48,424 nucleotides of DNA from Trichomonas tenax (taxonomy: Eukaryota > Parabasalia > Trichomonadida > Trichomonadidae), in assembly GCA_023091735.1 (NCBI GenBank), contig JALKBU010000322.1:1-48424 (forward strand), read 5' to 3'. The position numbers and the translations under genes were made by a program. This document shows, piece after piece, positions 10,028 to 19,749 of this stretch (position 1 is its first letter; each line of letters opens with the position of its first letter). Under the pieces are notes generated by a model that was not told where the DNA came from, searched no databases, and worked only from the letters and a program-made list of their open reading frames with translations.

Positions 10028-10187
10028 ATTATCATATACGAATTATATAAAGATTTAAACATCATTAGTATTTATCTTCCATTGCTATATTAAAACAAAG
10101 CTGTATTGATAAATTAAATTAATTATAAAAATTGATCAGTTATAAATTGATGAGAAAACAATTTTATTGAAATCTATGAGACGGAAA

Positions 10188-11459
10188 TTACTGTGTTTCT
10201 CCAGGAGCAACAAACGAGAAACCGTTGAATTCGTTACCAGTTCCGACTGGTGTAGCGATGGAGTCCTGAGCTGGCTCACAAGTAAATTCAGAATCGAAGT
10301 TAAGTGCAGCGACATCGTTCAGTATTGTTGGAACGAAAGACGGCTTATACTTTCTTTCGAGAACATCATCGAAATTCATTCCGTTGAAGAATGGATGTGT
10401 CTTAATTTGCTCGAATGAGTATCTCTCCTCTGGATCCTTCGCCATGAGATTGCTGATAAAATCGATTGTATTGCGATCTGTCCTTGCTGGGAATTTCGGT
10501 GGCTGTGTGCGAATTGCCATGAAGAGTAAAGCGCGGTTATCAGACTGGAATGGCGAGTGACCATTCAAAAGTTCATAAGTTAAAATTCCGAGTGCCCACC
10601 AATCGATAGCGGGACCGTAGCTGCTCCTTGCGACGACCTCTGGGGCCATGTACTCGAATGTGCCGCAGAATGTTGTTGTGCTTGATTCATCAGTTAAATC
10701 TTTGGCGAGACCGAAGTCAGTGAGCTTAACGTGGCCTTGAGCATCAAGGAGAATGTTCTCTGGCTTAATATCACGATAAATGACTCCGTGCTTGTGCAAG
10801 AAATCAAGAGCAAGGGCCATTTCAGCGATATAAATGCGTACATCGTTAAGCGGGAATGATTCGAACTTTTGAAGATGGTAGAAAAGCTCACCGCCAGGAG
10901 CATACTCGAGGCCTAAATACACTTTCGTGTCGGTCTGAAAAGCGAATTTCAATGAAACGATAAATGGATGTTGAGCTTTCATGAGAACATTACGTTCGGT
11001 GAAAATCGTGTGAACCTTTTTGGCGGATACGAGTCTATTTTTATGAACTGTTTTGATGGCGAAAACATCCTTTGTGTTCTTCTTATGGCAAAGCATAACT
11101 TTTCCGTAAAATCCACGGCCCAAAACTGATATAACATCGAAATCATCCATTGTTATACCAGAAGTCATGAATGTCATCGAGCGCATTTGGTTGAGCCAGT
11201 CATTCAGCTCTTGAGCTGATGCTGTTGCGAGAGTGATTGGCTTCTCACCCTTTGGGCTGAGAGTGAAACGCGGTGGTGAAACGTCAGACTGTGATTCTAT
11301 CGTGACATCGCCATTCATATTAATATATCTTTCAGGCTTCTCGGTCTGCGATTTCGAAATAATAATTTGGCTGCCAATGGCGACGACATAGCGTTTGTGC
11401 CAGAAGCCGAACTTGCTCCCCTTCTTGTTGAGGTAGCCACTGAGCAATACTTTCGACAT
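10188..11459 (-). CDS. Akt-like AGC protein kinase with N-terminal PH domain
   Basis: A 423-residue Ser/Thr kinase. Residues 5-94 read as a PH domain (GYLNKKGSKFGFWHKRYVV to LNDWLNQM), which binds phosphoinositides. The kinase domain has the Gly loop GRGFYGKV at 114-121, Lys136, catalytic Asp230 (YRDIKPEN), Asp248 (DFG), and the AGC activation loop TFCGTFEYMAPE with phosphosite Thr263. The tail carries a turn motif at Thr403 (IATPV) and a hydrophobic motif FNGFSF with Ser415. All elements for PDK1-type and TORC2-type control are therefore present. It is probably active and recruited to membranes. The start is the only ATG giving a full PH domain. Confidence 0.93.
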   Translation of the reverse strand: MSKVLLSGYLNKKGSKFGFWHKRYVVAIGSQIIISKSQTEKPERYINMNGDVTIESQSDVSPPRFTLSPKGEKPITLATASAQELNDWLNQMRSMTFMTSGITMDDFDVISVLGRGFYGKVMLCHKKNTKDVFAIKTVHKNRLVSAKKVHTIFTERNVLMKAQHPFIVSLKFAFQTDTKVYLGLEYAPGGELFYHLQKFESFPLNDVRIYIAEMALALDFLHKHGVIYRDIKPENILLDAQGHVKLTDFGLAKDLTDESSTTTFCGTFEYMAPEVVARSSYGPAIDWWALGILTYELLNGHSPFQSDNRALLFMAIRTQPPKFPARTDRNTIDFISNLMAKDPEERYSFEQIKTHPFFNGMNFDDVLERKYKPSFVPTILNDVAALNFDSEFTCEPAQDSIATPVGTGNEFNGFSFVAPGETQ

Positions 11460-12722
11460 CGAAAAAAGTATTTTTACAAACTCTCAAAAAAACTTTATAA
11501 TGTTAAAACAAATAGAGCGAAAATTATAAGAACTTGAAAAAGGTCGAAAAGTGATAATTGACCGATAAACTGCTTTTTTCAAATTTCATTGTTTTTATTG
11601 CGAATATGGGTTTGGTTTTGGTAGCGATAGCGGTTATGTTGAATAGGTAGACCTCTCAAGCGTCACTTTTATGTAAACCTATCAAATTAGCTTCCTCGAG
11701 GAAGTCCAAAATTAGCAGAGTTCAATGAAAAAAATTGTGTAATAGTTCAAAAATTTTTCCTCGCTCGACAAATATATTACGGATGATATATACTATAGAT
11801 AGAATGACTATTACAAGAATTAGAACTTTTGAGAGATCTACATATACAACAGTTATAGTGGTGATTTTGGTTGGACAGTCTGCAAAATTTTCAAAATCAG
11901 TTTAAAACTTGTTAAAATGTGCTAAAACTTTGAACGTTTGCAGTCTTCGTTGCGTTTATTATAAAAATAACGGTCCCGTTTCATTTTGTTACACAAAATC
12001 AATCAAAAATTCAATAATTTTACCTGCCAACTTTCTGTGATATGTAAATTAACAGTGCTCTGCGACTTTCGATTAACCTTCTTCAATTTTTCCAGATAAT
12101 CATGTTTTTAAATACCTTCATAGCATCCTGAGTCAATATCTATGATATTAAATTCAATATTTTAACCTACTCTTTAAATAACAGAGCCAAATAATGGTTT
12201 TATTTCTTTTCGAACATGATCAGCTTATTGAATTACTTAACATAAAGATAGCATTTCAAAAGAACACATGCAGGCAAATACTTTTATTGCTGAAAAATTG
12301 CAAATTAGAAGATATATAAAAAAAAATTATATATAGACAATATACTAACTCAATTACATGTCCATTATCTCTTGCATCAATGTCGTTATAGTCAGATCGC
12401 ATAAATTCAAACTTTTTGCCTAAATACTCAAAATTGTGGTAATAAACTTGAAAAAGCACGAATTAAACTTAATGGGTATTAAGCCTATGAGGGTTTCATT
12501 GGAATACTCCATTAGAGTAATTATTATATTGCAAATAATTATTAAAAATAGAGATTCGAAGTTTCATATTGTAGAATTAAAATAGGAACATTGATGTAAT
12601 ATGATTGTGATATATAAAATGCTTATATTGTGGATATAAAAAATATGAACATCAATCAACTATGATAATCCATATTCTGGAGTGGCCAAATCGGTTGAAT
12701 TGGGTCTGCTGATATGAATTCT
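11460..12722. other. Long AT-rich intergenic region
   Basis: I find no supported gene. A 14-base perfect palindrome (CTTCCTCGAGGAAG) lies at 11691-11704, and an inverted AAAAGTGACG-like word at 11661-11670. A short minus-strand frame at 12256-12459 has no start context or recognisable domain. Confidence 0.5.
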
Positions 12723-12762
12723 TAAACTCAGATATCCAATAACGAAGAAAGATCTGAGTTTA
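12723..12762. repeat. 11-base perfect inverted repeat
   Basis: TAAACTCAGAT at 12723-12733 pairs with ATCTGAGTTTA at 12752-12762 around an 18-base loop. The 60 bases before it are richer in G and C than the flanks. It could be part of a small RNA; I cannot assign a class. Confidence 0.45.
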
Positions 12763-12804
12763 TCCAAAATAAAAAATAAATCTGCCAAAATAACGATGAA
12801 CTCC

Positions 12805-12841
12805 TTTACATGACAAAAATTCTAAAAAATTCGTCACTTTT
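12805..12841. promoter_or_regulatory. TTTACATGACAAA and inverted AAAAGTGACG upstream of ankyrin gene
   Basis: An exact TTTACATGACAAA lies at 12805-12817 and CGTCACTTTT at 12832-12841, about 45-80 bases before the ankyrin ATG. Both motif families occur together here, which supports a shared promoter function. Confidence 0.45.
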
Positions 12842-12885
12842 CTAGCAAGCCTAAATTGAGAACTGATCGACCACTTAAATATAAG

Positions 12886-13920
12886 ATGCAGTTTGATACC
12901 AATTGTGTCCCAGAAGAGCTCAAAGAAACAGTCTCAATCGAAGACTGTGTCTATAGCCTCACTCCTGAGAAGCTCCAGGAAGCTGTTACCTTCCTTTCTG
13001 CCAAAAGTGAAGAAGATCACGAATTCATTTTCAACTGTATCACAGCCGCCGCTGAGACATACAAAGTCAACTTCAAGTTGTACGGCGATTTGTGGGAGAA
13101 ATTAGGTTGGAAACTTACTGTTTATCCAACAACAAGATTCGCTGACTATTGCAGACGCCGTGGATTGCACGACCAGGAGATCTTCTCATGGAATGCCACG
13201 GCTAGAGAGTACGAGGACCTCTATCCAAGCGATTCTCCACAAGCTGCTGTTTTCAACGAAGATGTTGAAACACTCAAGAAGCTCTCTAAGAAGCAGGGCG
13301 CATTAGATGGCACTGTTGAGATCAATGGCATCGACTATAACCTTTTGGATCTCGCTGCTTACGCCGCTAAGCCAAAGACATTCTATTATCTTCTTTGCCG
13401 CCCAATGCAGGTCACAAGGAACACAGTTGAGGCTGCCATCATTGGTGGTAACAATGAAATCATTGAGTGGGTTCGAAAGAAAGGATTATCTTTCGAATTC
13501 TGCCAGGAAGTCGCTGTTGAGCACCACCGCAATGAGTTCCTTGCAACGCTCATCAAGCATTATGACCTCGAGAACACGATTACAATCAAGAAGGCCATTT
13601 TATCCTTCAACACACAATTCTTCTGCTATTTGCTCGCTGTTGGCTACAACCTTAAGCCATTCGACCGCTTCGACACAACACCACTCATGGTTGCTGCATC
13701 TGCAAGACATAATCACCTTGTCAAGTATTTGATCAAGCACAACGGAATCAACGCCGCTACAACAAACGGCAACACAGTTCTCATGGAGGCTGCTACAGCT
13801 GGATGCTATGAGATGGTCAAATTCCTTCTCGCTAATGGCGCTGACAAGACTGCTAAGGACTTCGAAGGTGAAGTCCCCGCTGACAGAACAAAGATCCAGG
13901 CAATCAAATCTATCTTATAA
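12886..13920 (+). CDS. Ankyrin-repeat protein of trichomonad type
   Basis: A 344-residue soluble protein. The first 180 residues are helical and resemble the N-terminal part found in the expanded trichomonad ankyrin families. Clear ankyrin units occupy about residues 262-335 (DTTPLMVAASARHNHLVKYL and NGNTVLMEAATAGCYEMVKF); weaker units precede them. Ankyrin repeats bind proteins; no enzyme motif is present. The start is the first ATG; an upstream TTG would add ten residues without support. Codons are C/G-ending and the gene looks highly expressed. The stop overlaps TAAAT, a possible polyadenylation signal of the trichomonad kind. Confidence 0.88.
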   Translation: MQFDTNCVPEELKETVSIEDCVYSLTPEKLQEAVTFLSAKSEEDHEFIFNCITAAAETYKVNFKLYGDLWEKLGWKLTVYPTTRFADYCRRRGLHDQEIFSWNATAREYEDLYPSDSPQAAVFNEDVETLKKLSKKQGALDGTVEINGIDYNLLDLAAYAAKPKTFYYLLCRPMQVTRNTVEAAIIGGNNEIIEWVRKKGLSFEFCQEVAVEHHRNEFLATLIKHYDLENTITIKKAILSFNTQFFCYLLAVGYNLKPFDRFDTTPLMVAASARHNHLVKYLIKHNGINAATTNGNTVLMEAATAGCYEMVKFLLANGADKTAKDFEGEVPADRTKIQAIKSIL

Positions 13921-14231
13921 ATATAATATGTTTTTATATTTCCTTATTTTTTTGAATATGTCTTAAATAATGATAAAATATGAATCATTAATAGCAGTAG
14001 ATAACTTATTCCAATTGTCATTATCTCATATGCTATTTTTTAAAAAATTTGCCCAAACAGATTTTTCTAATTTTATATGAAAATCACAAAATTTGATCAA
14101 TTTACAAATAATTTCATAAATTTTAATTATTAAATTGATGCTATTTTGACTATAGATTTGAATATCGTGCGATTTTCCAAATTTTGATGATTGCTACTTT
14201 TCAGTTATCCATCACTAACCTTATTTTTCCT
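13921..14231. other. AT-rich intergenic region, no gene seen
   Basis: No coding frame or repeat is visible, and no GTGACA motif precedes the decayed gene that follows. Confidence 0.5.
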
Positions 14232-15765
14232 ATGAGTGCTAATAAACCATTCATAAAATAGAATAGTTCAAACGGGGACTCTGTGGATGATCTCGTAGGC
14301 ACTAAGTCACTTCCTCTCGAGATTTCGGTTGATTTGATTCTGAAATCGTTTTCAGCCAATAAAAATCAAGCCAAGAAACTTATATTTGTTGATAATTTGT
14401 ATAGAATCCTTAGAGGCTATTTCAGTGTTTATCCTGATTGCCATATTTATGTTCACAAAGATGAAAATTCAATAAAATCAGAATTTGAAGCAATTCCAGC
14501 AAAAGAAAAAAAATACAAATTCGTTGATTTCCAAGCTTACAGCGATTACATCGATCAAGAATTCCTTTTAAAAACTGACCATTACCAAATTATTTTACCA
14601 ATCCCAGAAATAGCAGAATCTGATAAATTCTGTATTGCGAAATTCATAGAAGTCAGGGAGGGTAAGATCAGATTCAACCTCGATACAGTCACAATCGAAA
14701 ATGATCAAATAGTTGACGTCCAAGCAACTCGAATTCTATTCACGATTGCAGTCACATTCAAGAAGAAATCAACAAAATAACAGATAAAATTGCATTCGAC
14801 ACTACTATTGCAACTGCAATTTCTGAAAAATTATGTCAATTTTATGAGTTTTTTCGATCCGTTCCAACGAAACTACAGAAATATCACCCACAGTTGAGTG
14901 ATTAAGATAAAGATGTTTCAAACAGGATTATTCAACTTTCCAATTTGGTCAATGGTAATTTATCTCATTTACTACAAAAGGTAGTTTACTCAAAATATCA
15001 GATGATTTGACATTTATTGAAGAAAATAAGCAAAATATCAGCAAAATCACATTAATCGAATATTCAACCCTATTAACAAAAATTTTGAATCTCTTTGGTA
15101 TTGACGTCAAGAAACACATAGAGGTATTACAAATGGCTACGAGAATGACAAAGTCATTTAACCAGATTCTTGCGAAAACAAACAAAATCAATGATGCAAT
15201 CAACACTCTTCAATCGAACTTACTTGTTGACATTTCCAAGCCACAAGTTGGCTCTGTTATTCACTACATACCAATCCAGTCGATTTCATTTGCTTTGAAT
15301 GATATCAATGGTGAATTAAAGACAATATCTGATGGAATATTATCAAAACAAGGTGTTTTAATCGAAGAAGTCGAAAAAGACACATTTAGTTACACTATCG
15401 ATACTCCTGACAATCTCTCACAGAAGATACGCGAAGGAAAGGCAAGAATAAAGCACGATAATGACCTCAGGATGCAAAAGAAGCAAGAAGATCTCAACAG
15501 ATTCAACAATCTTCCTCCACCATACAAAGATGGAATTCCTCTTCATCCATCAGATTATTTCAGAATGCTCACTGACTATTTCTCGGCTTGGGATGAAACA
15601 GGACTTCCTCTTGCTGATGCAAATGGCGAAGAACTCACTCCAGAGATGAGCATCGAGCTTTCCAAGAAATACTCCGTGATGCATCTCGAACACAACCTTT
15701 ACGCAAAGACATTTCAACCAAACGCTCCTCAAGCTCCCGAGGAATACGAATACAACGAAGCTTAA
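14232..15765 (+). pseudogene. Decayed cysteinyl-tRNA synthetase-like gene lacking HIGH and KMSKS
   Basis: Four consecutive segments read as one protein of about 510 residues: an ATG at 14232 with TAG at 14259, an open frame to 14780, a second frame to a TAA at 14903 and beyond, then a third frame from 14980 to 15765. The last 80 residues (for example HPSDYFRMLTDYFSAWDETG) match the distinctive C-terminal extension of eukaryotic CysRS. IFVDNLYRILRGYF near the start matches the helix after HIGH, and TIENDQIVDVQATRILFTIA matches the helix after KMSKS. Yet both signature motifs and the zinc-binding middle are gone, so it could not aminoacylate. Both frameshifts fall in A4 runs (14774-14777, 14976-14979) and one added A fixes each; the two nonsense codons are separate. 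It is best read as a non-catalytic paralogue that later decayed. Confidence 0.65.
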
Positions 15766-16135
15766 ACTATATATTTAGTAAATACATCAATAATATAAAT
15801 ATAACTTTTAACAACTCGTCAATAAAGATATAAAGCCAAATCAAAATAGGAAAACCTCTATTCGAGATAAACTGATGTGCGAAAATGATACCAACACAAT
15901 TTTTTGAAATGATTTACATGTGTGCGAAAAATGAGATTGGATGACCAAATAATTTCTAAACATCTCACTTAATTTTTCAATGAGTTCTCTCAATTTATGA
16001 TAGCATCATTTTTTTACACATCAGTTTAGAGACTTCGTTTTTATTATCAAAAATCTCATCATTGTGTTATTTTGATGACATAGAGGTGTTTCATAGGATA
16101 AATGTTGAATCATATAACTCATATAAAATAAAACT
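15766..16135. other. Intergenic region with a nested inverted repeat
   Basis: No gene is seen. Perfect 12-base arms TAAACTGATGTG (15868-15879) and CACATCAGTTTA (16017-16028) continue inward as an imperfect match of about 26 bases, and further imperfect complementary pieces (AAAAATGAGAT, ATCTCACTTAATTTTT) lie inside. The 160-base span could be a MITE-like element or an RNA hairpin. Confidence 0.45.
15868..16028. repeat. 160-base element with terminal inverted repeats
   Basis: The outer 12 bases pair perfectly and the next 14 pair imperfectly. I see no clear target-site duplication at the borders, so transposon origin is only a guess. Confidence 0.4.
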
Positions 16136-16501
16136 TTATTTGCCAAGGTTTTCTATATCTGGAGCAGCAGCATCTTCTGCAGCCTTCTTCTCCTTCTTTG
16201 AACGTGGTGGTTGAGTCTCTCTCACGTCTGGAGCTGGTTTCTTAACGATGCGGAACTGAAAACGGAAGATGTTAAGTCTGGCCTCTTCGCCGAGCTTGCT
16301 AACGATTTCATCGACAGCGATTCTTGTCTTGGATCTAACGCCAGTGTCACCCCACGGGCATCTGCACTTGGCCGGCTGGAATTCGTTTTCTGCGCATAAT
16401 TGCTTGATTTCGTTTTCTGGTGTGTAAGCGAGTGGCCTGATCATTGTCATGTTGTAGTTCTCTTCGCCGACAATGACAAAACAGGCCAAGCACAAATACA
16501 T
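16136..16501 (-). pseudogene. C-terminal fragment of a TtcA-like tRNA thiolation ATPase
   Basis: The 121-residue frame contains MIRPLAYTPENEIKQLC and a CRCPWGDTGVRSKTR segment. These match the C-terminal part of TtcA/PP-loop proteins, where the 'IRPL-Y-x-E-x-x-I' strand-helix and a Cys-containing loop follow the ATPase core. The PP-loop and the first half of the enzyme are missing. Upstream of about 16500 the same DNA reads, on the plus strand, as a piece of a beta-helix-like protein, so the gene was cut by a rearrangement there. A Lys-rich, Ala-rich tail (from about residue 95) looks intact. An ATG happens to open the fragment, but a working enzyme is not possible. Confidence 0.55.
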
Positions 16502-17169
16502 CTATTTAAGTGCTCTCCAAGAGTCTCAAAAACAAATATATCCGATTGCTTTGCAACTGCCGATGCTGGAATTTATTTGAAAAATACAACAAATGCCCTC
16601 ATCGATCATTCTTATATTTCTAATATTCACGCAACTGAGAGATGAGGAATCCTAACTTTCCACTTTTCCTCGGGAACAATAGCAAATTGTAACATGATTA
16701 ATTGTTCCCAAATAACAGAAGATCGCGGACTTATATTTTCTTATATGGAATCTTTCATTACTGTTAAATCTTGCAGCATTATAAATATTTCGAGTCCAGG
16801 ATACGTTTTTGCACGTTCCTCGGTAGAATCATTCACAGGAACCATTACCACTGAAAAATTTTCAAGCTTTTGTTAATGAGTTCCAAGGCATACAATTCCC
16901 TTTAGTTGTTGAATGCATTATAACAAGAAAAATCAACTTCTACTCACGCTTCGCAAATTTGTTAATAATACTCAATGTGTTTGTTGAAATTTAGAATTTC
17001 AATTTAAAATTTAGTATGAATTAATTTTGGTTGGACTACTCTCATTTATGCTGCTACAAAAAATATGCAAAACTGTGAATATTCCTATTCAAGAATGGTG
17101 TCAAGTCGGATTGATTCCATCTTCTTACAACTGGGGTATTCGCAAATAATAGTTATTGATTCAATTTGA
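16500..17169 (+). pseudogene. Remnant of a Cys/Asn-rich beta-helix-like surface protein
   Basis: The frame from about 16500 reads FKCSPRVSKTNISDC and AGIYLKNTTNALIDHSYISN, is broken by an in-frame TGA at 16643, continues as NCSQITEDRGLIFSYMES to a TAA at 16874, then shifts frame (to 16994). A later piece at 17065-17169 contains NCEYSYS. Regular C-x-F and Ser/Asn-rich short turns recall right-handed beta-helix (Pmp-like) repeats of trichomonad surface proteins. At least two stops and one shift make it dead. The family name is my inference from repeat texture. Confidence 0.5.
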
Positions 17170-17563
17170 CAATAATGTTCCCCAGTTTCACCACAATTTG
17201 TTCTAAAATTCATTTGAAAAATATAAACAAAACTAGCAGTTAATTGATTATTCAGACATGAATGTCTGCTTTGATTTAAGCATATATTGTATTAAAAATT
17301 AAAGGAACAAATACCTATTCTTCCAGTCCTTTATCAATGAAATATTTCCCTATCTAATTTTAACATTTAGAATTTGATTTTGAATTCATTCTTTCTAGAT
17401 TGATCCAAAGTTGTCAAAGGTATTAATGTGAAAATCAATTTGGTATGTACATAAACCCTCATTTGATGGAACTTGATACTAAACAATCTCCCAAATTAAT
17501 AATAAATTTTGATAAAAATATTTAAACAGGGGGTAACACCATATTAACCTTATTCATTTTTAA
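17170..17563. other. AT-rich intergenic region, no gene seen
   Basis: It precedes the bromodomain gene. A GTATGT at about 17443 has no acceptor motif downstream. TTCATTTTT lies just before the bromodomain ATG and could be an initiator-like element. Confidence 0.45.
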
Positions 17564-18109
17564 ATGAGAAGCAATCGTTCTCAGTTTACGATTGTTTCAG
17601 AACTGACTCCAATACAAAAGAAGTACATCCTTCAAATAACAAACGCTATTTACGATCTCCCCATCGCTAGTGAATACCGAGAACCAATCGAATCAAAAGA
17701 TTACTACGACCGCCTGAAGAGACCAATGGATCTTGGCATGATTCTTGACAAGATCAAGAAAAATCAATATGTTTCGGTCGATAAATGGAAAGAAGACATG
17801 AATTTGATTTGGAAAAATGCACAAACTTTATATAACGATCAGAGGACGTCAATTCTCAATCTTATAGCAACAGAACTCGCAACGGTATTCAAACAGATGA
17901 GTGATGACATTCCTAAGAACGAATTAGAAGAATGGAGATATAAAATTAAACAAGCTCATCAGGAAATTATGAGAATCACTGAGGCTAAGCCAGATTCTGA
18001 AAAGAAACTCGTCATTCAGCCCGGTATTCTCAAACTTAAGCCGAATAAGCAGCATAAGATCTTACTTAGAGCTCCTTCGCAGACAATCGAAAATACTCCT
18101 GCAGCCTGA
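17564..18109 (+). CDS. Single-bromodomain protein
   Basis: A 181-residue protein with one bromodomain at about residues 15-115, the four-helix module that binds acetyl-lysine on histones. The ZA loop has DLP (31-33) in place of WPF and continues to YYDRLKRPMDLGMI; the BC loop ends NAQTLYN with Asn91 in the acetyl-lysine position. The C-terminal 60 residues are charged, contain helix and Lys-rich patches, and may bind another protein. Trichomonads have many short proteins of this kind. The start is the ATG after a short TTCATTTTTAA leader. Confidence 0.92.
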   Translation: MRSNRSQFTIVSELTPIQKKYILQITNAIYDLPIASEYREPIESKDYYDRLKRPMDLGMILDKIKKNQYVSVDKWKEDMNLIWKNAQTLYNDQRTSILNLIATELATVFKQMSDDIPKNELEEWRYKIKQAHQEIMRITEAKPDSEKKLVIQPGILKLKPNKQHKILLRAPSQTIENTPAA

Positions 18110-18426
18110 AAAGAATGTAATTGTTTTAAAAATAATACAGATTTTAATTTTTTTTTAATCTTTTAATGAAACATAATATATAACTTGAATAGAATACCTA
18201 CATCATAGACTGTTAAATGAAATCTTTAATAACATATTTTATTTTTTTCAATGAAAATATTTGTCTTAAACCCAAATTTAAGATATAAACACAAGGGCAC
18301 ATCATTAACTTCGTGATGCTTTCTCTATTTTACAAGCATTATAAGGAAAACGGAAATAAAAAATTCAAAAAATGAAAACATTGAAAATTCAACTGTTTTG
18401 ATCTTATTTTCATCATCTTCATTAGA
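18110..18426. other. AT-rich intergenic region, no gene seen
   Basis: This is the convergent 3' region between the bromodomain gene and the minus-strand remnant. No frame or repeat stands out. Confidence 0.45.
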
Positions 18427-19400
18427 TTAGATCGAATGAAGATTGCTACACATGGCAATTAAAATGCTTTGAATGAAATCAAAATGATATGTTGAACTTA
18501 TACATGATGTAGATATATTAGTTATATAAATCGTTGTAAAATCATCAATATTGCAATTAGTGACTATAAATTGACCATTAAAATCAGACTTTGTACTAAA
18601 AGGTGCACAATTATCAGAATTACCAAAAAGTGTGCAGCTTCTGACTGTAAGGAGTTTAACATACATATAGAAGACACCATTTATTAGTGTTTGTGTATTA
18701 TTTATGATATCACAGCATTCATATAAATAATTTGAATGCCAATGATCTAAACAAATGCTGTGTTTAGCACTGTTACAATCAAAAATTGAAAAATTAATCT
18801 TACCTTCTTGGTATGTGGTCTCTGACAAAAGTCCTGACGCTTGAAAAACTCGATTTTTCGTAATATTAGAAGTTATCAGATTCATTTTCCCATGCTTAGT
18901 GTAAACAGTACCATAACTACTATCAAATGAGCAAATAGAAACAGAACAATCTGTGATCAAATTAAAATTCGTGGTTTGTGGTATTAAAAATAAAAATGAG
19001 AACAAACCAAATGCATTTTGTTTTGTTATTGATGTATTATTGGCACAAAATCGGCTCTGAATGATGGTCCCGTCGCAATTAAAGTATATTGCGCCTCAAT
19101 TTTCATTTCGGAAACATTTTTCGAATGAACATGAGAAATGTAGGAATTTAGCACCATTCCTAGATATATTAACAACACCGTCAGTGTAATCGCGAAAAAT
19201 GCTTGCAAAAATGTAAATATAATCAATTTCAGAAGTAATTTCACAGTTATTTTGTTCTTTGTAGCATGTTTTGTTTGGGGTATTCATCCCATAATAAGAT
19301 TCCCAAACATCGAGAGGAACTTTATCTTCGTGTTTATGAAAAAATGAAGAATGAATACAAACAAAATCACTCTCACATTAAATAATGTCACTTTCTCAAT
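18427..19400 (-). pseudogene. Remnant of a second Cys/Asn-rich beta-helix-like protein
   Basis: On the minus strand one frame runs from about 19380 through MNTPNKTCYKEQNNC (19287) and GVVNISRNGAKFLHFSCSF to an in-frame TGA at 19098. It then continues without shift as GAIYFNCDGTIIQSRFC and DCSVSICSF to a stop at 18427. Upstream of 19380 the sense passes into another frame, so a second lesion exists there. 'sF-x-x-C ... GAIY' spacing and NCNI/NCxF turns match the other two remnants. The single TGA could come from GGA (Gly), giving the family's GGAI. It probably encoded a secreted or surface repeat protein. Confidence 0.5.
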
Positions 19401-19749
19401 CACCACATCATGAATACCGTTCTTTTACTTAACGTATATCAATTGCAATGTACTTTGCAGCATATTTCATATGAGAGGTGCTGTTTATTTTGTAATAGCA
19501 CATATAATGGTGAATGGGCAGTTATATTCACATATTAATTTTGGAATAACTCTGATGAATCATGCAATTGAATAATGAATAATGATATTATCTTTAGTTT
19601 CTAGAAAGAAAAATAGTAACACATAGTTCACCTAATCCGCAACACAAAACTTTAGACTATATACAGAACATCTATTAAAATTGCTGTCTCGATATCAACC
19701 ATGATTCAATGACATAAATGTATAATTTTACAAACAAAAAACAATGATG
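19401..19749. other. AT-rich intergenic region, no gene seen
   Basis: It may hold further decayed 5' sequence of the minus-strand remnant, but I cannot read a convincing frame. Confidence 0.4.

Noticed and set aside
12256..12459. 67-residue minus-strand frame in the long intergenic region
   Set aside because: It has no family signature, no upstream motif and AT-driven codons.
12676..12750. tRNA-like A-box (TGGCCAAATCGG)
   Set aside because: No B-box or acceptor stem follows, so it is not called as a tRNA.
14900..15000. Introns to explain breaks in the CysRS-like gene
   Set aside because: No donor/branch/acceptor set fits; each shift is solved by one A in an A4 run and the nonsense codons stay.
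17443..17560. GTATGT donor upstream of the bromodomain gene
   Set aside because: No CTAAC...AG acceptor follows, and the gene has a good ATG of its own.
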